A DNA stretch of 64,000 nt from Glaciecola sp964621345 (GCA_964621345.1 CAZUON010000013.1:5315-69314); one strand, 5' to 3'; positions 16,220 through 25,896 are shown, numbered from the stretch's first letter. The notes: generated by a model not told the origin, from the sequence alone. Numbers and translations: made by a program.

Positions 16220-17362
16220 CTAGCGCAGCAAGTAATTAATTTTAATATCGGGGCCAATTTGCTTAACGCTCGAAACCTTGGCTTCGATGGCCTCATGTAA
16301 ATTATCTTTTGTGCGGGTTGCGACAAGCTCCATCGCATTTGTACCAAGAAGCTTTGGTGCCATATAAAGCACTAATTCATCCACTAAATGAGCATCTAAC
16401 AAGGCGCCTGCTAGTTTTGCCCCGGCCTCAACCCAAACTCGATTGATTTGTTTGCGTCCTAAGTCATCAAGCATACGTGCTAAGTCGATATGTCGCCCAT
16501 TTTTACCTGTATCAAATTGTATTTGTGTAACGTTATCGCAGGAAAGCTCATGATTGAGGAGGGTATTGTAAATTAATGTTGGTTGACCGTCGGTAATCAG
16601 GTTTAAGCTCCGATGTAGTTGATTTTTACCATCGACAATTACTCTTAATGCTTGTGCTTCTCTTGCTTTAAACTGCTGTGCTATTGCTGACGGTAATTCA
16701 TCACTGCGAATATTAAGACGCGGATTATCGGCTAACACGGTGCCTGAACCACTTAAAATAGCACAGGATTTAGCACGTTCGATTTGCACATCTTGGCGCG
16801 CCTCTGCAGACGTTATCCACTGACTTTTACCATTATGAAGGGCCGTTTTGCCGTCTAGACTCGCAGCAAGTTTGACAATAACGTAAGGCTTTTGGGTACG
16901 CATTCGCGTGAAAAACCCCGTATTTAAAGACTCCGCAGAAGGCTGCATTAAGCCGCAATCTACCTGAATGCCAGCGTCTTTAAGCATCGCAATACCATTA
17001 CCAGCAACCGTTGGGTTAGCGTCTTGACCAGCAATGACAACGCGCCGCACCCCGGCCTCAATTAAAGCCTTAGCACAAGGTGGTGTTCTGCCATAGTGAG
17101 AACAAGGTTCGAGGCTCACGTATGCGGTCGCCCCTTTTGCTTTAACGCCAGCTTGCAAGAGTGCATGCACTTCAGCGTGGGGAGTACCTGCTTTGATATG
17201 AAAGCCTTCTCCTACTATCTGATTTTCTGGGGAGACGATAACACAGCCCACTGCAGGATTGGGTGTAACCGAATATTGGCCTTGCTGGGCCAAACGAATG
17301 GCTCTTGCCATATTCTGAGCATCATCTGCGCTAGCATTAGCAAAAATCGCGTTCGTATTCAT
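16220..17362 (-). CDS. ribD: Bifunctional riboflavin deaminase/reductase
   Basis: The 380-residue protein combines a cytidine-deaminase-like N-terminal domain, with zinc ligands in HAEVHAL and PCSHYGRTPPC, and a C-terminal NADPH-dependent reductase (from about residue 155: KPYVIVKLAASLDGKTAL). It performs the second and third steps of riboflavin synthesis. Residue patterns are complete, so both activities are expected. It starts 20 bases after the nrdR stop, a linkage typical of gammaproteobacteria. Confidence 0.96.
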   Translation of the reverse strand: MNTNAIFANASADDAQNMARAIRLAQQGQYSVTPNPAVGCVIVSPENQIVGEGFHIKAGTPHAEVHALLQAGVKAKGATAYVSLEPCSHYGRTPPCAKALIEAGVRRVVIAGQDANPTVAGNGIAMLKDAGIQVDCGLMQPSAESLNTGFFTRMRTQKPYVIVKLAASLDGKTALHNGKSQWITSAEARQDVQIERAKSCAILSGSGTVLADNPRLNIRSDELPSAIAQQFKAREAQALRVIVDGKNQLHRSLNLITDGQPTLIYNTLLNHELSCDNVTQIQFDTGKNGRHIDLARMLDDLGRKQINRVWVEAGAKLAGALLDAHLVDELVLYMAPKLLGTNAMELVATRTKDNLHEAIEAKVSSVKQIGPDIKINYLLR

Positions 17363-17382
17363 CGTGTATTATTGTGGCTCTT

Positions 17383-17841
17383 TCATTGTGGCTCTTTCGA
17401 CAAGCGCGCAATTTCTTCACCAAATTCTTTTACGTCCTCAAAAGACCGGTAAACTGAAGCAAACCTTACATAGGCGACTTTATCTAATTTTTTCAGTGCG
17501 TCCATTATCAATTCGCCTACAAACTCACTATTGACCTCTCGTTCACCTGTTGCTCGTAGTGACGCTTTGATATTGAATACACACTGTTCAATTGACTCAA
17601 TGCTCACAGGGCGTTTTTCGAGTGCACGCTGCAGCCCGGCCATTAGCTTTTCTTCGTTAAATGGTTCTCTTGTATGATCGCGTTTTACAATCCTTGGCAT
17701 AACAAGCTCTGCTGCCTCAAAGGTGGTAAAACGTTCTGCGCACTCAACGCATTGGCGTCTGCGTCTCACTTGCGCACCATCTGACACTAGGCGTGAATCG
17801 ATAACTTTTGTTTCTTGCGCCGAACAAAACGGACAAAACAT
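17383..17841 (-). CDS. nrdR: Transcriptional repressor NrdR
   Basis: The 152-residue regulator has an N-terminal zinc ribbon (CPFC...CVEC, with RRRRQC) and an ATP-cone domain (VKRDHTREPFNEEKLMAGL). NrdR senses ATP/dATP and represses ribonucleotide reductase genes. It heads the nrdR-ribD-ribE-ribBA-ribH-nusB-thiL-pgpA run. No NrdR-box pair is visible in its own upstream region. Confidence 0.96.
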   Translation of the reverse strand: MFCPFCSAQETKVIDSRLVSDGAQVRRRRQCVECAERFTTFEAAELVMPRIVKRDHTREPFNEEKLMAGLQRALEKRPVSIESIEQCVFNIKASLRATGEREVNSEFVGELIMDALKKLDKVAYVRFASVYRSFEDVKEFGEEIARLSKEPQ

Positions 17842-17972
17842 AGGTATTCCTATTTAGATACAAGCTTTTACACTATCGATTATACGTTAAAAACTAACGC
17901 GATAGCATGACTTGTACTTATGATTTATGCAAAAGCAGTAACGCGGGTGCCAATAAACGTTAAAAGCCGGAC

Positions 17973-18028
17973 TAAGCCGACTTTTTGAACACGTTGTACC
18001 TTTCTTAAGTTTCGCCGTAGTCGGCTTA
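17973..18028. repeat. Long-loop inverted repeat downstream of glyA
   Basis: TAAGCCGACT (17973-17982) and AGTCGGCTTA (18019-18028) form a perfect 10-bp inverted repeat around a 36-base loop, between the glyA stop and the nrdR start. It could be a glyA terminator or 3' end structure on the minus strand, but no T run follows directly, so the role is uncertain. Confidence 0.45.
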
Positions 18029-18047
18029 TACTAGCGGTGCGAGTAAA

Positions 18048-19307
18048 TTATTCGCCGTATACCGGAAACTTCTCACATAGCTGAACCACTTCGCTTTTGA
18101 CTCTCTCAATTACGGCTTCATCGCCAAGGTTGTCTAGCACATCACAAATCCACGTTGACACTTGTTTCGCTTCAGCTTCTGCAAAGCCTCTACGAGTGAT
18201 AGCTGGCGTACCGATACGCAAACCACTCGTTACAAATGGAGAGCGAGGGTCGTTCGGTACAGAGTTCTTGTTTACCGTAATATTCGCACTACCCAGAGCT
18301 GCATCAGCGTCTTTACCGGTGATGTCCTTGTCAATCAAGTCTAACAAAAACAAGTGGTTGTCGGTGCCGTTAGATACAATTTTATATCCTCTCGCTTGCA
18401 TCACCTCAACCATAGCTTTAGCATTTTTCAATACTTGCTTCTGATACACTTTAAAATCGTCAGATAAGGCTTCTTTGAAAGCAACTGCTTTTGCCGCTAT
18501 CACATGACACAAAGGGCCACCTTGATTGCCAGGAAATACTGAGCTATTAAACTTCTTATATAAAGTTTCATCGCCACATGCTGATAAAATCAAGCCGCCA
18601 CGAGGACCCGCAAGCGTTTTATGCGTAGTGGTAGTAACTACATGCGCATGAGGAATTGGGCTTGGATATTCGCCCGCCGCAACTAAACCGGCAACATGCG
18701 CCATATCTACTAATAAATAAGCACCTACTTTATCAGCGATTTCTCTGAAACGTGCCCAATCAACAATACCCGAATATGCTGAAAAGCCTCCAATAATAAG
18801 CTTAGGTTTATGCTCAAGCGCTAAAGCCTCAACCTGCTCGTAATCAATAATACCTGTTTCAGGGTGCAAACCATATTGTACGGCGTTATAGGTTTTACCA
18901 GAGAAGTTTACGTGCGAACCATGCGTTAGGTGTCCGCCGTCTGCTAGACTCATACCTAATACAGTATCGTTTGCTTCAATCAGCGCCATAAACACTGCGG
19001 TATTTGCCTGCGAACCAGAGTGAGGTTGTACATTGGCATAATCACAGCCAAATAATTGTTTTGCTCGCTCAATCGCTAAATCTTCAGCGATATCAACGTA
19101 TTCACAACCACCATAATATCGTTTGCCCGGATAGCCCTCAGCATACTTGTTGGTAAGCTGTGAACCTTGCGCCTCAAGCACACGTGGGCTGCAGTAGTTT
19201 TCTGAAGCAATAAGCTCTATATGATGCTCTTGGCGCTGCTTTTCTTTTTCCATAGCATCGGCTAATTCAGGATCAAATTCGGCGATAGTCATATTGCTAG
19301 ATAACAT
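18048..19307 (-). CDS. glyA: Serine hydroxymethyltransferase
   Basis: The 419-residue pyridoxal-phosphate enzyme is close to the 417 residues of E. coli GlyA. Visible are the cofactor lysine in TTTTHKTLAGPRGG, the N-terminal SENYCSPRVLEAQGS motif and the C-terminal FVTSGLRIGTPA. It interconverts serine and glycine, feeding one-carbon units to folate. A strong ribosome-binding site (GAGGAG) sits five bases before ATG. It appears monocistronic. The 192 bases upstream, shared with the end of lpxD, hold no recognised MetR or PurR site. Confidence 0.97.
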   Translation of the reverse strand: MLSSNMTIAEFDPELADAMEKEKQRQEHHIELIASENYCSPRVLEAQGSQLTNKYAEGYPGKRYYGGCEYVDIAEDLAIERAKQLFGCDYANVQPHSGSQANTAVFMALIEANDTVLGMSLADGGHLTHGSHVNFSGKTYNAVQYGLHPETGIIDYEQVEALALEHKPKLIIGGFSAYSGIVDWARFREIADKVGAYLLVDMAHVAGLVAAGEYPSPIPHAHVVTTTTHKTLAGPRGGLILSACGDETLYKKFNSSVFPGNQGGPLCHVIAAKAVAFKEALSDDFKVYQKQVLKNAKAMVEVMQARGYKIVSNGTDNHLFLLDLIDKDITGKDADAALGSANITVNKNSVPNDPRSPFVTSGLRIGTPAITRRGFAEAEAKQVSTWICDVLDNLGDEAVIERVKSEVVQLCEKFPVYGE

Positions 19308-19463
19308 GTTTTCTCCTCAAAGGGCGGGCGGCCGGTTGTCGGCTTAGCAGATAATTAGTATTACAGGTAGATGTGGCTAGATTTTCAAAATCCGCGATAT
19401 TTTTTCGTCGAGTATTTTAGCCGATTTATAGGCTTTGTATAGAGCTTAAGACAAATTAAATCT

Positions 19464-19484
19464 AGGGTGCTGTCAAGACACCCT
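19464..19484 (-). terminator. Possible terminator after lpxD
   Basis: AGGGTG (19464-19469) pairs with CACCCT (19479-19484) around a nine-base loop, 16 bases after the lpxD stop. The tract that follows on the minus strand is AT-rich (AGATTTAATTTG) but not a clean T run. Confidence 0.4.
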
Positions 19485-19499
19485 GTCGTGAGCTTTATT

Positions 19500-20546
19500 T
19501 TAGTTTTTATGGGCGTTTTCTAGAGCTTTTACACGCGTATAAAGTTTATCGATTGTGCGCAATTGTACTGTGTTCTTTTGCCATTCTCGGGTTGGCACAG
19601 CGGGAATGCCTGACGAGTACACACCACTTTGCGTAATATCTTTGGTAATCATTGAAAAGCCTGTTACCTGCACGTTGTCACAAATGCTAATATGCCCGTT
19701 AATCCCAACACCACCGGCGATCACAACATATTTTCCGATGGTAACGCTACCTGCAATACCAGTAGCACCGCAGATACATGAATGATCGCCCACTACGCAG
19801 TTATGACCAATTTGAACCATGTTATCGACAATACAGTTTTTACCAATAACCGTGTCATCAAGTGCTCCTCTATCGATGCAGGAATTTGCCCCTACTTCGG
19901 TATCATCACCAATACTTACGCTGCCTGTTTGTGGAATTTTAAGCCATTGACCTTTATCATTTGCATAGCCAAAGCCATCTGCTCCAATGACCGCGCCGCT
20001 ATGGATCGACACATTTTTTCCAAGTTTAACACCGTGGTATAGAGTCACATTTGCTCTCAAGTTACATCCCGCTTTTAGCTGACATCCCTCACCTACAAAG
20101 CTACCTGCACCGATGCTAACATTGTCGCCAATTACTGCATTTTTGCTCACTGTTGCACCGGCAGCAATCGCTACATTTTTACCAATTGTTGCACTTGGGT
20201 CTAGATATGCCGCTGGTGATATTTCAGCAGTTTGTACAGGAGTAGAATCTAGTAACTTCGCAGCAAGCGCAAATCCAACATACGGGTTTGCATGCACAAT
20301 CGCGTTACCCGTAAACTGTTCCGCCTGGGATGTTGTTAAAATAACAGCGCCAGCCTTTGTGGTGGCTAGTTCGCTTGCATACTTTGAATTTGCAAGAAAA
20401 GAGAGATGTTCAGGTTGTGCATTCGCCAAGGTCGCCATACCAACAACATTATGATTTGCGTCGCCTACGACCTCACCACCTATGTGCTCAGCAATGGTTT
20501 GAAGAGACAAAGTTGTTGTCGCGTTAGTATGCGGAAAATCATTCAT
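19500..20546 (-). CDS. lpxD: UDP-3-O-acyl-glucosamine N-acyltransferase LpxD, outside the usual lpx cluster
   Basis: This 348-residue enzyme has all parts of LpxD: an N-terminal uridine-binding domain (LSFLANSKYASEL), a left-handed hexapeptide-repeat helix (about residues 105-310), the catalytic histidine in QIGHNCVVGD, and the C-terminal helix after SGVYSSGIPAVPTREW. It adds the second acyl chain during lipid A synthesis. In most gammaproteobacteria lpxD sits in bamA-skp-lpxD-fabZ-lpxA. Here it stands alone between glyA and ettA, so it may be a second copy with a different chain-length preference. No defect is visible. Confidence 0.93.
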   Translation of the reverse strand: MNDFPHTNATTTLSLQTIAEHIGGEVVGDANHNVVGMATLANAQPEHLSFLANSKYASELATTKAGAVILTTSQAEQFTGNAIVHANPYVGFALAAKLLDSTPVQTAEISPAAYLDPSATIGKNVAIAAGATVSKNAVIGDNVSIGAGSFVGEGCQLKAGCNLRANVTLYHGVKLGKNVSIHSGAVIGADGFGYANDKGQWLKIPQTGSVSIGDDTEVGANSCIDRGALDDTVIGKNCIVDNMVQIGHNCVVGDHSCICGATGIAGSVTIGKYVVIAGGVGINGHISICDNVQVTGFSMITKDITQSGVYSSGIPAVPTREWQKNTVQLRTIDKLYTRVKALENAHKN

Positions 20547-20600
20547 AAAGTGTGGTTCCCTTTAATTAATGTAATAAAAAAGCTCAAAAAGCACGCTTGC

Positions 20601-20736
20601 TTGATAAGACAAACTGCGGCAATCTGTTTTTATCAAAGTACGACTGTGCTTAAATAATATGTCATAAATAGTAGCATAATTTTTATTAAGCGGAACTGCC
20701 GATAAGTGGTGTAATCAATGGTTTAAGTCGATTACA
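20601..20736. promoter_or_regulatory. Two dyad repeats between lpxD and ettA
   Basis: The divergent intergenic region holds TTGATAA (20601-20607) facing TTATCAA (20630-20636), and TGTAATC (20710-20716) facing GATTACA (20730-20736). Each is a perfect 7-bp dyad of the size regulators bind. I recognise no specific factor. Confidence 0.3.
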
Positions 20737-20775
20737 ATGAGGGTAAATAAAACACAATTAATATAAGAGATTATT

Positions 20776-22440
20776 ATGGCTCAGTTTGTTTATAGCATGC
20801 ATCGTGTCGGAAAAGTGGTTCCGCCAAATCGCCACATTCTTAAAAACATTTCTTTAAGCTTTTTTCCGGGCGCCAAAATTGGTGTGCTGGGCTTAAACGG
20901 TTCAGGTAAATCAACCCTACTTAAAATAATGGCCGGCCTTGATACCGATATAGAGGGTGAAGCAAGACCTCAGCCCGGATTAAAAATAGGCTATTTAGCA
21001 CAAGAACCTAAGCTCAACGAAGCCAAAGATGTCCGCGGCAATATTGAAGAGGCTGTCGCCGATGTTGTGCACGCTCTCAAACGCTTAGATGAGGTATATG
21101 CAGAATATGCAGCTGAAGGCGCTGATTTTGATGCTTTGGCTAAAGAGCAAGGTGAACTTGAAGCGATTATTCAAAGCAAAGACGGGCACAATCTCGATAA
21201 TGCCTTGGAACGAGCCGCTGACGCGCTTCGACTGCCGCCCTGGGATGCTGATGTGACGAAGTTATCGGGCGGTGAGCAACGCCGCGTGGCATTGTGTAAA
21301 TTATTACTCGAAAAACCAGAAATGCTCTTACTCGATGAACCGACTAACCACCTAGATGCTGAATCAGTGGCTTGGTTAGAACGCTTCTTACACGATTATG
21401 AAGGCACCGTCGTTGCGATTACCCACGATAGATATTTTCTCGACAATGTCGCAGGTTGGATATTAGAACTAGACCGCGGCGAAGGGATCCCTTGGGAAGG
21501 CAACTACTCTAGTTGGCTAGAGCAAAAAGATGCGCGACTAGAACAAGAAGAACGCGCTGAAAATGCCCGCCAAAAATCTATCAAGCAAGAGCTTGAATGG
21601 GTGCGCAGTAATCCAAAAGGTCGTCAAGCGAAAAGCAAAGCCCGTATGGCAAAATTTGAAGAGCTTAATACCAACGACTACCAAAAGCGTAACGAAACCA
21701 ATGAGTTATTTATTCCTCCCGGCGAACGTCTTGGTGAAAAAGTCATTGAAGTGAATCATCTCATTAAGTCTTATGGCGATAGAATGCTCATCGACGACTT
21801 GAGTTTTAAAGTGCCTAAAGGCGCCATCGTGGGTATTATCGGGCCTAATGGTGCGGGTAAATCCACCTTGTTTAAAATGTTAACCGATGCTGAGAAAGCC
21901 GATTCAGGTGATATTGATGTAGGTGAAAGCGTACAAATTGCCAGTGTTGATCAGTTTAGAAACAATATGGATGAAGACGCTACAGTATTCCAAGAGCTTT
22001 CTGAAGGTCAAGATATTATCAAAATTGGGAGCTTTGAGATTAATAGTCGTGCGTATTGTTCGCGCTTTAACTTTAAGGGAAGTGAGCAGCAAAAGTTTGT
22101 GAAAGATCTTTCTGGCGGCGAGCGCAATCGATTGCATTTGGCAAAGCTATTGAAAGCTGGCGGCAATACACTTTTACTCGATGAGCCAACAAACGATTTG
22201 GACGTTGAGACCCTGCGAGCACTAGAGAATGCTATTTTAGAATTTCCTGGTTGCGTAATGGTGATATCGCATGATCGCTGGTTTTTAGATCGCATCGCCA
22301 CGCACATAATGGATTATCGTGATGAGGGTAAGATTAATTTTTATGAAGGGAATTACACTGAATATGCCGCGTGGCTAAAAGACACCTATGGCCAAGATGT
22401 TGTTGAACCACATCGTTTAAAATATAAGAAAATATCATAA
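20776..22440 (+). CDS. ettA: Energy-dependent translational throttle protein EttA (ABC-F)
   Basis: This 554-residue protein (E. coli EttA has 555) contains two ABC ATPase domains with Walker A motifs GLNGSGKST and GPNGAGKST, two signature motifs LSGGEQRR and LSGGERNR, and the linker (about residues 240-320) that contacts the ribosomal P site. It has no membrane domain. EttA binds the E site and gates entry into elongation according to ATP level. A hairpin terminator follows the stop. Confidence 0.97.
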   Translation: MAQFVYSMHRVGKVVPPNRHILKNISLSFFPGAKIGVLGLNGSGKSTLLKIMAGLDTDIEGEARPQPGLKIGYLAQEPKLNEAKDVRGNIEEAVADVVHALKRLDEVYAEYAAEGADFDALAKEQGELEAIIQSKDGHNLDNALERAADALRLPPWDADVTKLSGGEQRRVALCKLLLEKPEMLLLDEPTNHLDAESVAWLERFLHDYEGTVVAITHDRYFLDNVAGWILELDRGEGIPWEGNYSSWLEQKDARLEQEERAENARQKSIKQELEWVRSNPKGRQAKSKARMAKFEELNTNDYQKRNETNELFIPPGERLGEKVIEVNHLIKSYGDRMLIDDLSFKVPKGAIVGIIGPNGAGKSTLFKMLTDAEKADSGDIDVGESVQIASVDQFRNNMDEDATVFQELSEGQDIIKIGSFEINSRAYCSRFNFKGSEQQKFVKDLSGGERNRLHLAKLLKAGGNTLLLDEPTNDLDVETLRALENAILEFPGCVMVISHDRWFLDRIATHIMDYRDEGKINFYEGNYTEYAAWLKDTYGQDVVEPHRLKYKKIS

Positions 22441-22445
22441 GGACT

Positions 22446-22482
22446 AATGTTGGCGTTACCTATATAACGCCAACATTGTTTT
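22446..22482 (+). terminator. Intrinsic terminator of ettA
   Basis: A perfect 13-bp stem, AATGTTGGCGTTA (22446-22458) and TAACGCCAACATT (22465-22477), has a six-base loop and is followed by GTTTT. It lies right after ettA and just before the convergent stop of the PAS protein. Confidence 0.88.
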
Positions 22483-22485
22483 CAG

Positions 22486-25400
22486 TTACTGATTTAGGTG
22501 AGCGTAAACAGCTCTAAGACTGCGCTGAAAAGCGACTTTGATTGACGGCCATCGAATAGATACATTGTCGACCATTCCATCTCTACAATCGTTTTCAACA
22601 CTATGCATCAGCTCCATCAACGGCTCAGAGTTAATCAACTCAGCCAAACGCAACAACTTTAATGAATGTGCTCGCGTGCCGCCCAAATCATTCGCCATTA
22701 TTGACACTTCAGCCTGGCTAACGTGTTCTTCAATATCATCCATCAGCTTGTTAAGCGCAACGGGTAGAGATGCCATGGGAGGATGCCCTTGCAAATACAC
22801 AAGCAGGTTAAACCAAATTTCTGGTTTTTCAGGTAACGGTAGGCGTTCAATTTCTGGACGTGCCACCTGCGTTGTTGCATTTTCTTGTGCAACCTGTTCA
22901 AGCTCTTGCTTGTGCTTGGCAAGTAATGCGGCCTCTTGCTCTTTAAGTTGCTCTTTGCTCGCTTGTAACTCTTTCTCAGCTTGACTAAGGGCATCTGAAG
23001 TATCGTTGAGTTTTTGATCGCTTTGAGCCGCAGATTCTTCAAGGGATTTGAGCTTTTGTTGCAAGGCATCATAGTCTTGATTTTGCTGCGCAAGACTTTG
23101 CTTGCTTTGCTCATATTGCGCTTCCATCTCTGCTAGTTTCTCAGCAAGTACCTTTTGCTTTTCTTGGGTTTGTTCCAAAATAGCATTTTCTTTGTGAGCC
23201 AAAGACTGTTGTTGCGCTTCCATTTGCTGCATTAAGTCTTTTTCTTCACCCTCTTTGCTTTCAATGTGCGCCTGTAAATCTTTTAGTTGTACCTGTGCGG
23301 CTTCAAACTTATCTTGCAAGTTTTGTTGCTCTGCCTGATTTTTCTGCATGGCAGCTTCTGCCGCTTTTAGAGCTTCAACTCTTTCATCGAGGGAGCGCTG
23401 CAACTCTTGATTCTGAGACTGCGCTTTACTCAAATCCTCTTGCAATTGATTACGCTGAGTTTCAATTTCTTGTTGATGTACCAGCCATGTCTCTTCGTTA
23501 TCATTAATCACTTGCTTTTGCTGTTTAGACTCAGCTTTTATTGCCTCTAGCTCGGTATTGAGTTTTGCAAGAAGCTCATTGTGTTGTTTTTTGTCTAAGA
23601 CTTCTTTATCAGAAGTAGATTGTAGGGCATCAATCGATGCTTGCGAGTGAGCGAGTTTCTCAAGAGTTGCATCTAATTCATCCTGCAAACGCATTTGCAA
23701 GCTTTGCATATCCTCTTTCTCTTGCTGAGAACTGCTCTCTAAGCTTTCTAGGTCTTTTTCAAGCTTCTTTAAATGATCCATTTTTTGATCTAACTCAGCT
23801 TGCACCTGACTGTCGCGCTCTTCTAACATCGTATGCTGAGTTAAGGCCTCTTCTGCTGCTTTTTTCTGGGCCTGTAATTGCTCATTGAGTTGTTGGGCGT
23901 TGTTAGATGCATCACTCAGCTCAGATTCAAGAGCAAGTTTCTCCTCGTTTACTGCTTGTAACTCTTGGTCTTTGAGAGTGATTTGCTCGCGCATATCTTC
24001 CACCAAGCTAGCTAACTCTCGTAACTCTTGCTCAACCGCTTCTTTTTCAGCTTTAAGCGATTGCGCTTGTTCATCGCTCGATTTGAGTGCTTCTTGAGTT
24101 TGCTGATACCGGGCCTCAGTTCCCTCTACCTCTTCAGTTATTTTTTGGCGCTCTTCTCTTAATGTGAGCACTTCGCTGGCGGCAAGCTCTAATTCATCAT
24201 TGAGTTTTGCATTACGCTGCTCAGCGTCTTCTAGGCTTTTCACGCTTTCTTCACGCTTTAGCTGTAAGGCTTGTAAGCTTTCACTCACCTCATCAAAGTT
24301 TTGTTTTACTTGTTCATATTCTGTCTGAGTATGTACTAAGTCCTCTTGAGCCTTACTAAGCGCTTCTTCGGTATTAAGAAGTTTACTGTTTTTATCGCTT
24401 AATGCCTCTTGGGCACTGTGCAGTTTGTTTTGTCGTTGACTTAGTTCGCCGTCGATAAAACGGTGCAATACACTCGCCCTATTTATTACATCCTTCATTT
24501 TCTGTAGTTCACGCAAATCGGTCCACATACATAAAATAAAATCAAACGCATGGTCTTTATAAACGGGTGCGAAAGTAATTTCACAGGGTAATTTTTGGTC
24601 ACCGATATAATGAACCCAAGACACTGTTGTTACCTTACCATCTTCTTTTACTGCTTCGATGACTTGCTCTAATTGCGCGGTGTCACAATCGTTTTCGTTT
24701 AATATGTCACTTGATGGAAGCACGCCAAAAAACTCGTCTTCATCTTCGATAGAGAAAAAGTTAAGAGCCGCGTTATTCAGTTTACTAAAGCCCTTATCTT
24801 CGAGAATCGCCATTGGCATACTGCTGTGTTGCAATAAGTTCTCAAATTTTACACGTTGAAATTCTTCATCGCCTCGGTCAATAAGCCAAAAAAGATACTC
24901 TTGCTTACTTTCATCGGTAGTATCGATGCTTAATTCGCCAGGGTAAATATTGCCATCTTTACCTTTAAGCTTTGCATGAAAATCGTGTAAATACCCTTTT
25001 TCTTTTAACGATTTAGCAGCAATACCCGCTTCCGCTGGTTCACTGAAAAAGTTATAAATCGTACCTTTCTTAAGTTCTTTTTCAGTATATTTTAGCCTTG
25101 CTTGCATAGCTTTGTTTGCACGAATTACTTTGTGTTCACTATTTACCGTAGCAATTGCCACAGGTGCGAAATCAAGTAAATCAGAAAGCTTTTGTTCTGT
25201 TTGCGTGAGCACTGTCTGCGATGCTTCAAACTCTTTTTGCAGAGCCAAGAAGCGCTCATCATTCGCTTCGGTGTTTTGCTGTGGGGCACTATCGCCAGCA
25301 TCACCTGTTGTCGATGCCGCAGCTATTTGCGTCAGCTCTAGAGAATCATCATGCGCCGGAACAATAGTCACGACGCGCAGTGTTTTCTCTTCGAAAACAA

Positions 25401-25896
25401 TGGACTTTCCAAAGTGGATAACAAATTGCGACTTATCGTTTGAGCTATTAACGCTGTGCTTATCACCTTTTGCCACTAGCCCTTTCTTTATCGCTGCCGA
25501 ATCGCTCTTTTTAAAGTTGCTCATAAATGAGCTATTGAGAATATCTGACTTCGACCTGCCTAAGTGTTTAATGGCAACTGGATTTACATACGAAACTTTA
25601 CCTAGTGAATCGACATACATGATGCCTGCAAAAAATGAATCTAGGACACCCTGAAATTGCTGGGTTTCTTGATGAAAACGATTGCTACGCAATTCAGCAA
25701 AATAAAACTGCAAAATAGGCATAATCAACAATAAAGTTAAAACACCGAACAAAAAATAAAACAAATTGGCAATCTGCCCGGCATTTTGCCCGTCAAGATA
25801 GTCTGTAAGAGAAAATGCATCTGCATGGGTACTAAACAATAAAAACAGTAAGCTACTGCGTAAAGCGAATTTGGAAATGTAAGCGCCGAATTCCAT
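22486..25896 (-). CDS. Membrane-anchored PAS / long coiled-coil / HPt-like protein, unassigned
   Basis: The 1136-residue protein starts with a signal-like segment ending in THADAFS (about 1-28) and a membrane helix (43-66). Three PAS-like domains follow (about 80-185, 240-342, 350-466), then about 540 residues of heptad-rich, Q/E/K-rich coiled coil (470-1010). The C-terminal helical domain (about 1030-1136) contains AHSLKLLRLAELINSEPL with H1077, resembling a histidine phosphotransfer domain, although the usual HxLKG glycine is replaced. There is no histidine kinase, GGDEF or receiver domain. It may be a sensory scaffold linked to phosphorelay, but no function is known to me. It is monocistronic by layout. 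Confidence 0.8.
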   Translation of the reverse strand: MEFGAYISKFALRSSLLFLLFSTHADAFSLTDYLDGQNAGQIANLFYFLFGVLTLLLIMPILQFYFAELRSNRFHQETQQFQGVLDSFFAGIMYVDSLGKVSYVNPVAIKHLGRSKSDILNSSFMSNFKKSDSAAIKKGLVAKGDKHSVNSSNDKSQFVIHFGKSIVFEEKTLRVVTIVPAHDDSLELTQIAAASTTGDAGDSAPQQNTEANDERFLALQKEFEASQTVLTQTEQKLSDLLDFAPVAIATVNSEHKVIRANKAMQARLKYTEKELKKGTIYNFFSEPAEAGIAAKSLKEKGYLHDFHAKLKGKDGNIYPGELSIDTTDESKQEYLFWLIDRGDEEFQRVKFENLLQHSSMPMAILEDKGFSKLNNAALNFFSIEDEDEFFGVLPSSDILNENDCDTAQLEQVIEAVKEDGKVTTVSWVHYIGDQKLPCEITFAPVYKDHAFDFILCMWTDLRELQKMKDVINRASVLHRFIDGELSQRQNKLHSAQEALSDKNSKLLNTEEALSKAQEDLVHTQTEYEQVKQNFDEVSESLQALQLKREESVKSLEDAEQRNAKLNDELELAASEVLTLREERQKITEEVEGTEARYQQTQEALKSSDEQAQSLKAEKEAVEQELRELASLVEDMREQITLKDQELQAVNEEKLALESELSDASNNAQQLNEQLQAQKKAAEEALTQHTMLEERDSQVQAELDQKMDHLKKLEKDLESLESSSQQEKEDMQSLQMRLQDELDATLEKLAHSQASIDALQSTSDKEVLDKKQHNELLAKLNTELEAIKAESKQQKQVINDNEETWLVHQQEIETQRNQLQEDLSKAQSQNQELQRSLDERVEALKAAEAAMQKNQAEQQNLQDKFEAAQVQLKDLQAHIESKEGEEKDLMQQMEAQQQSLAHKENAILEQTQEKQKVLAEKLAEMEAQYEQSKQSLAQQNQDYDALQQKLKSLEESAAQSDQKLNDTSDALSQAEKELQASKEQLKEQEAALLAKHKQELEQVAQENATTQVARPEIERLPLPEKPEIWFNLLVYLQGHPPMASLPVALNKLMDDIEEHVSQAEVSIMANDLGGTRAHSLKLLRLAELINSEPLMELMHSVENDCRDGMVDNVSIRWPSIKVAFQRSLRAVYAHLNQ

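Noticed and set aside
18097..18444. Long plus-strand frame opposite glyA
   Set aside because: It is a shadow of the well-supported glyA reading frame and has no independent signals.
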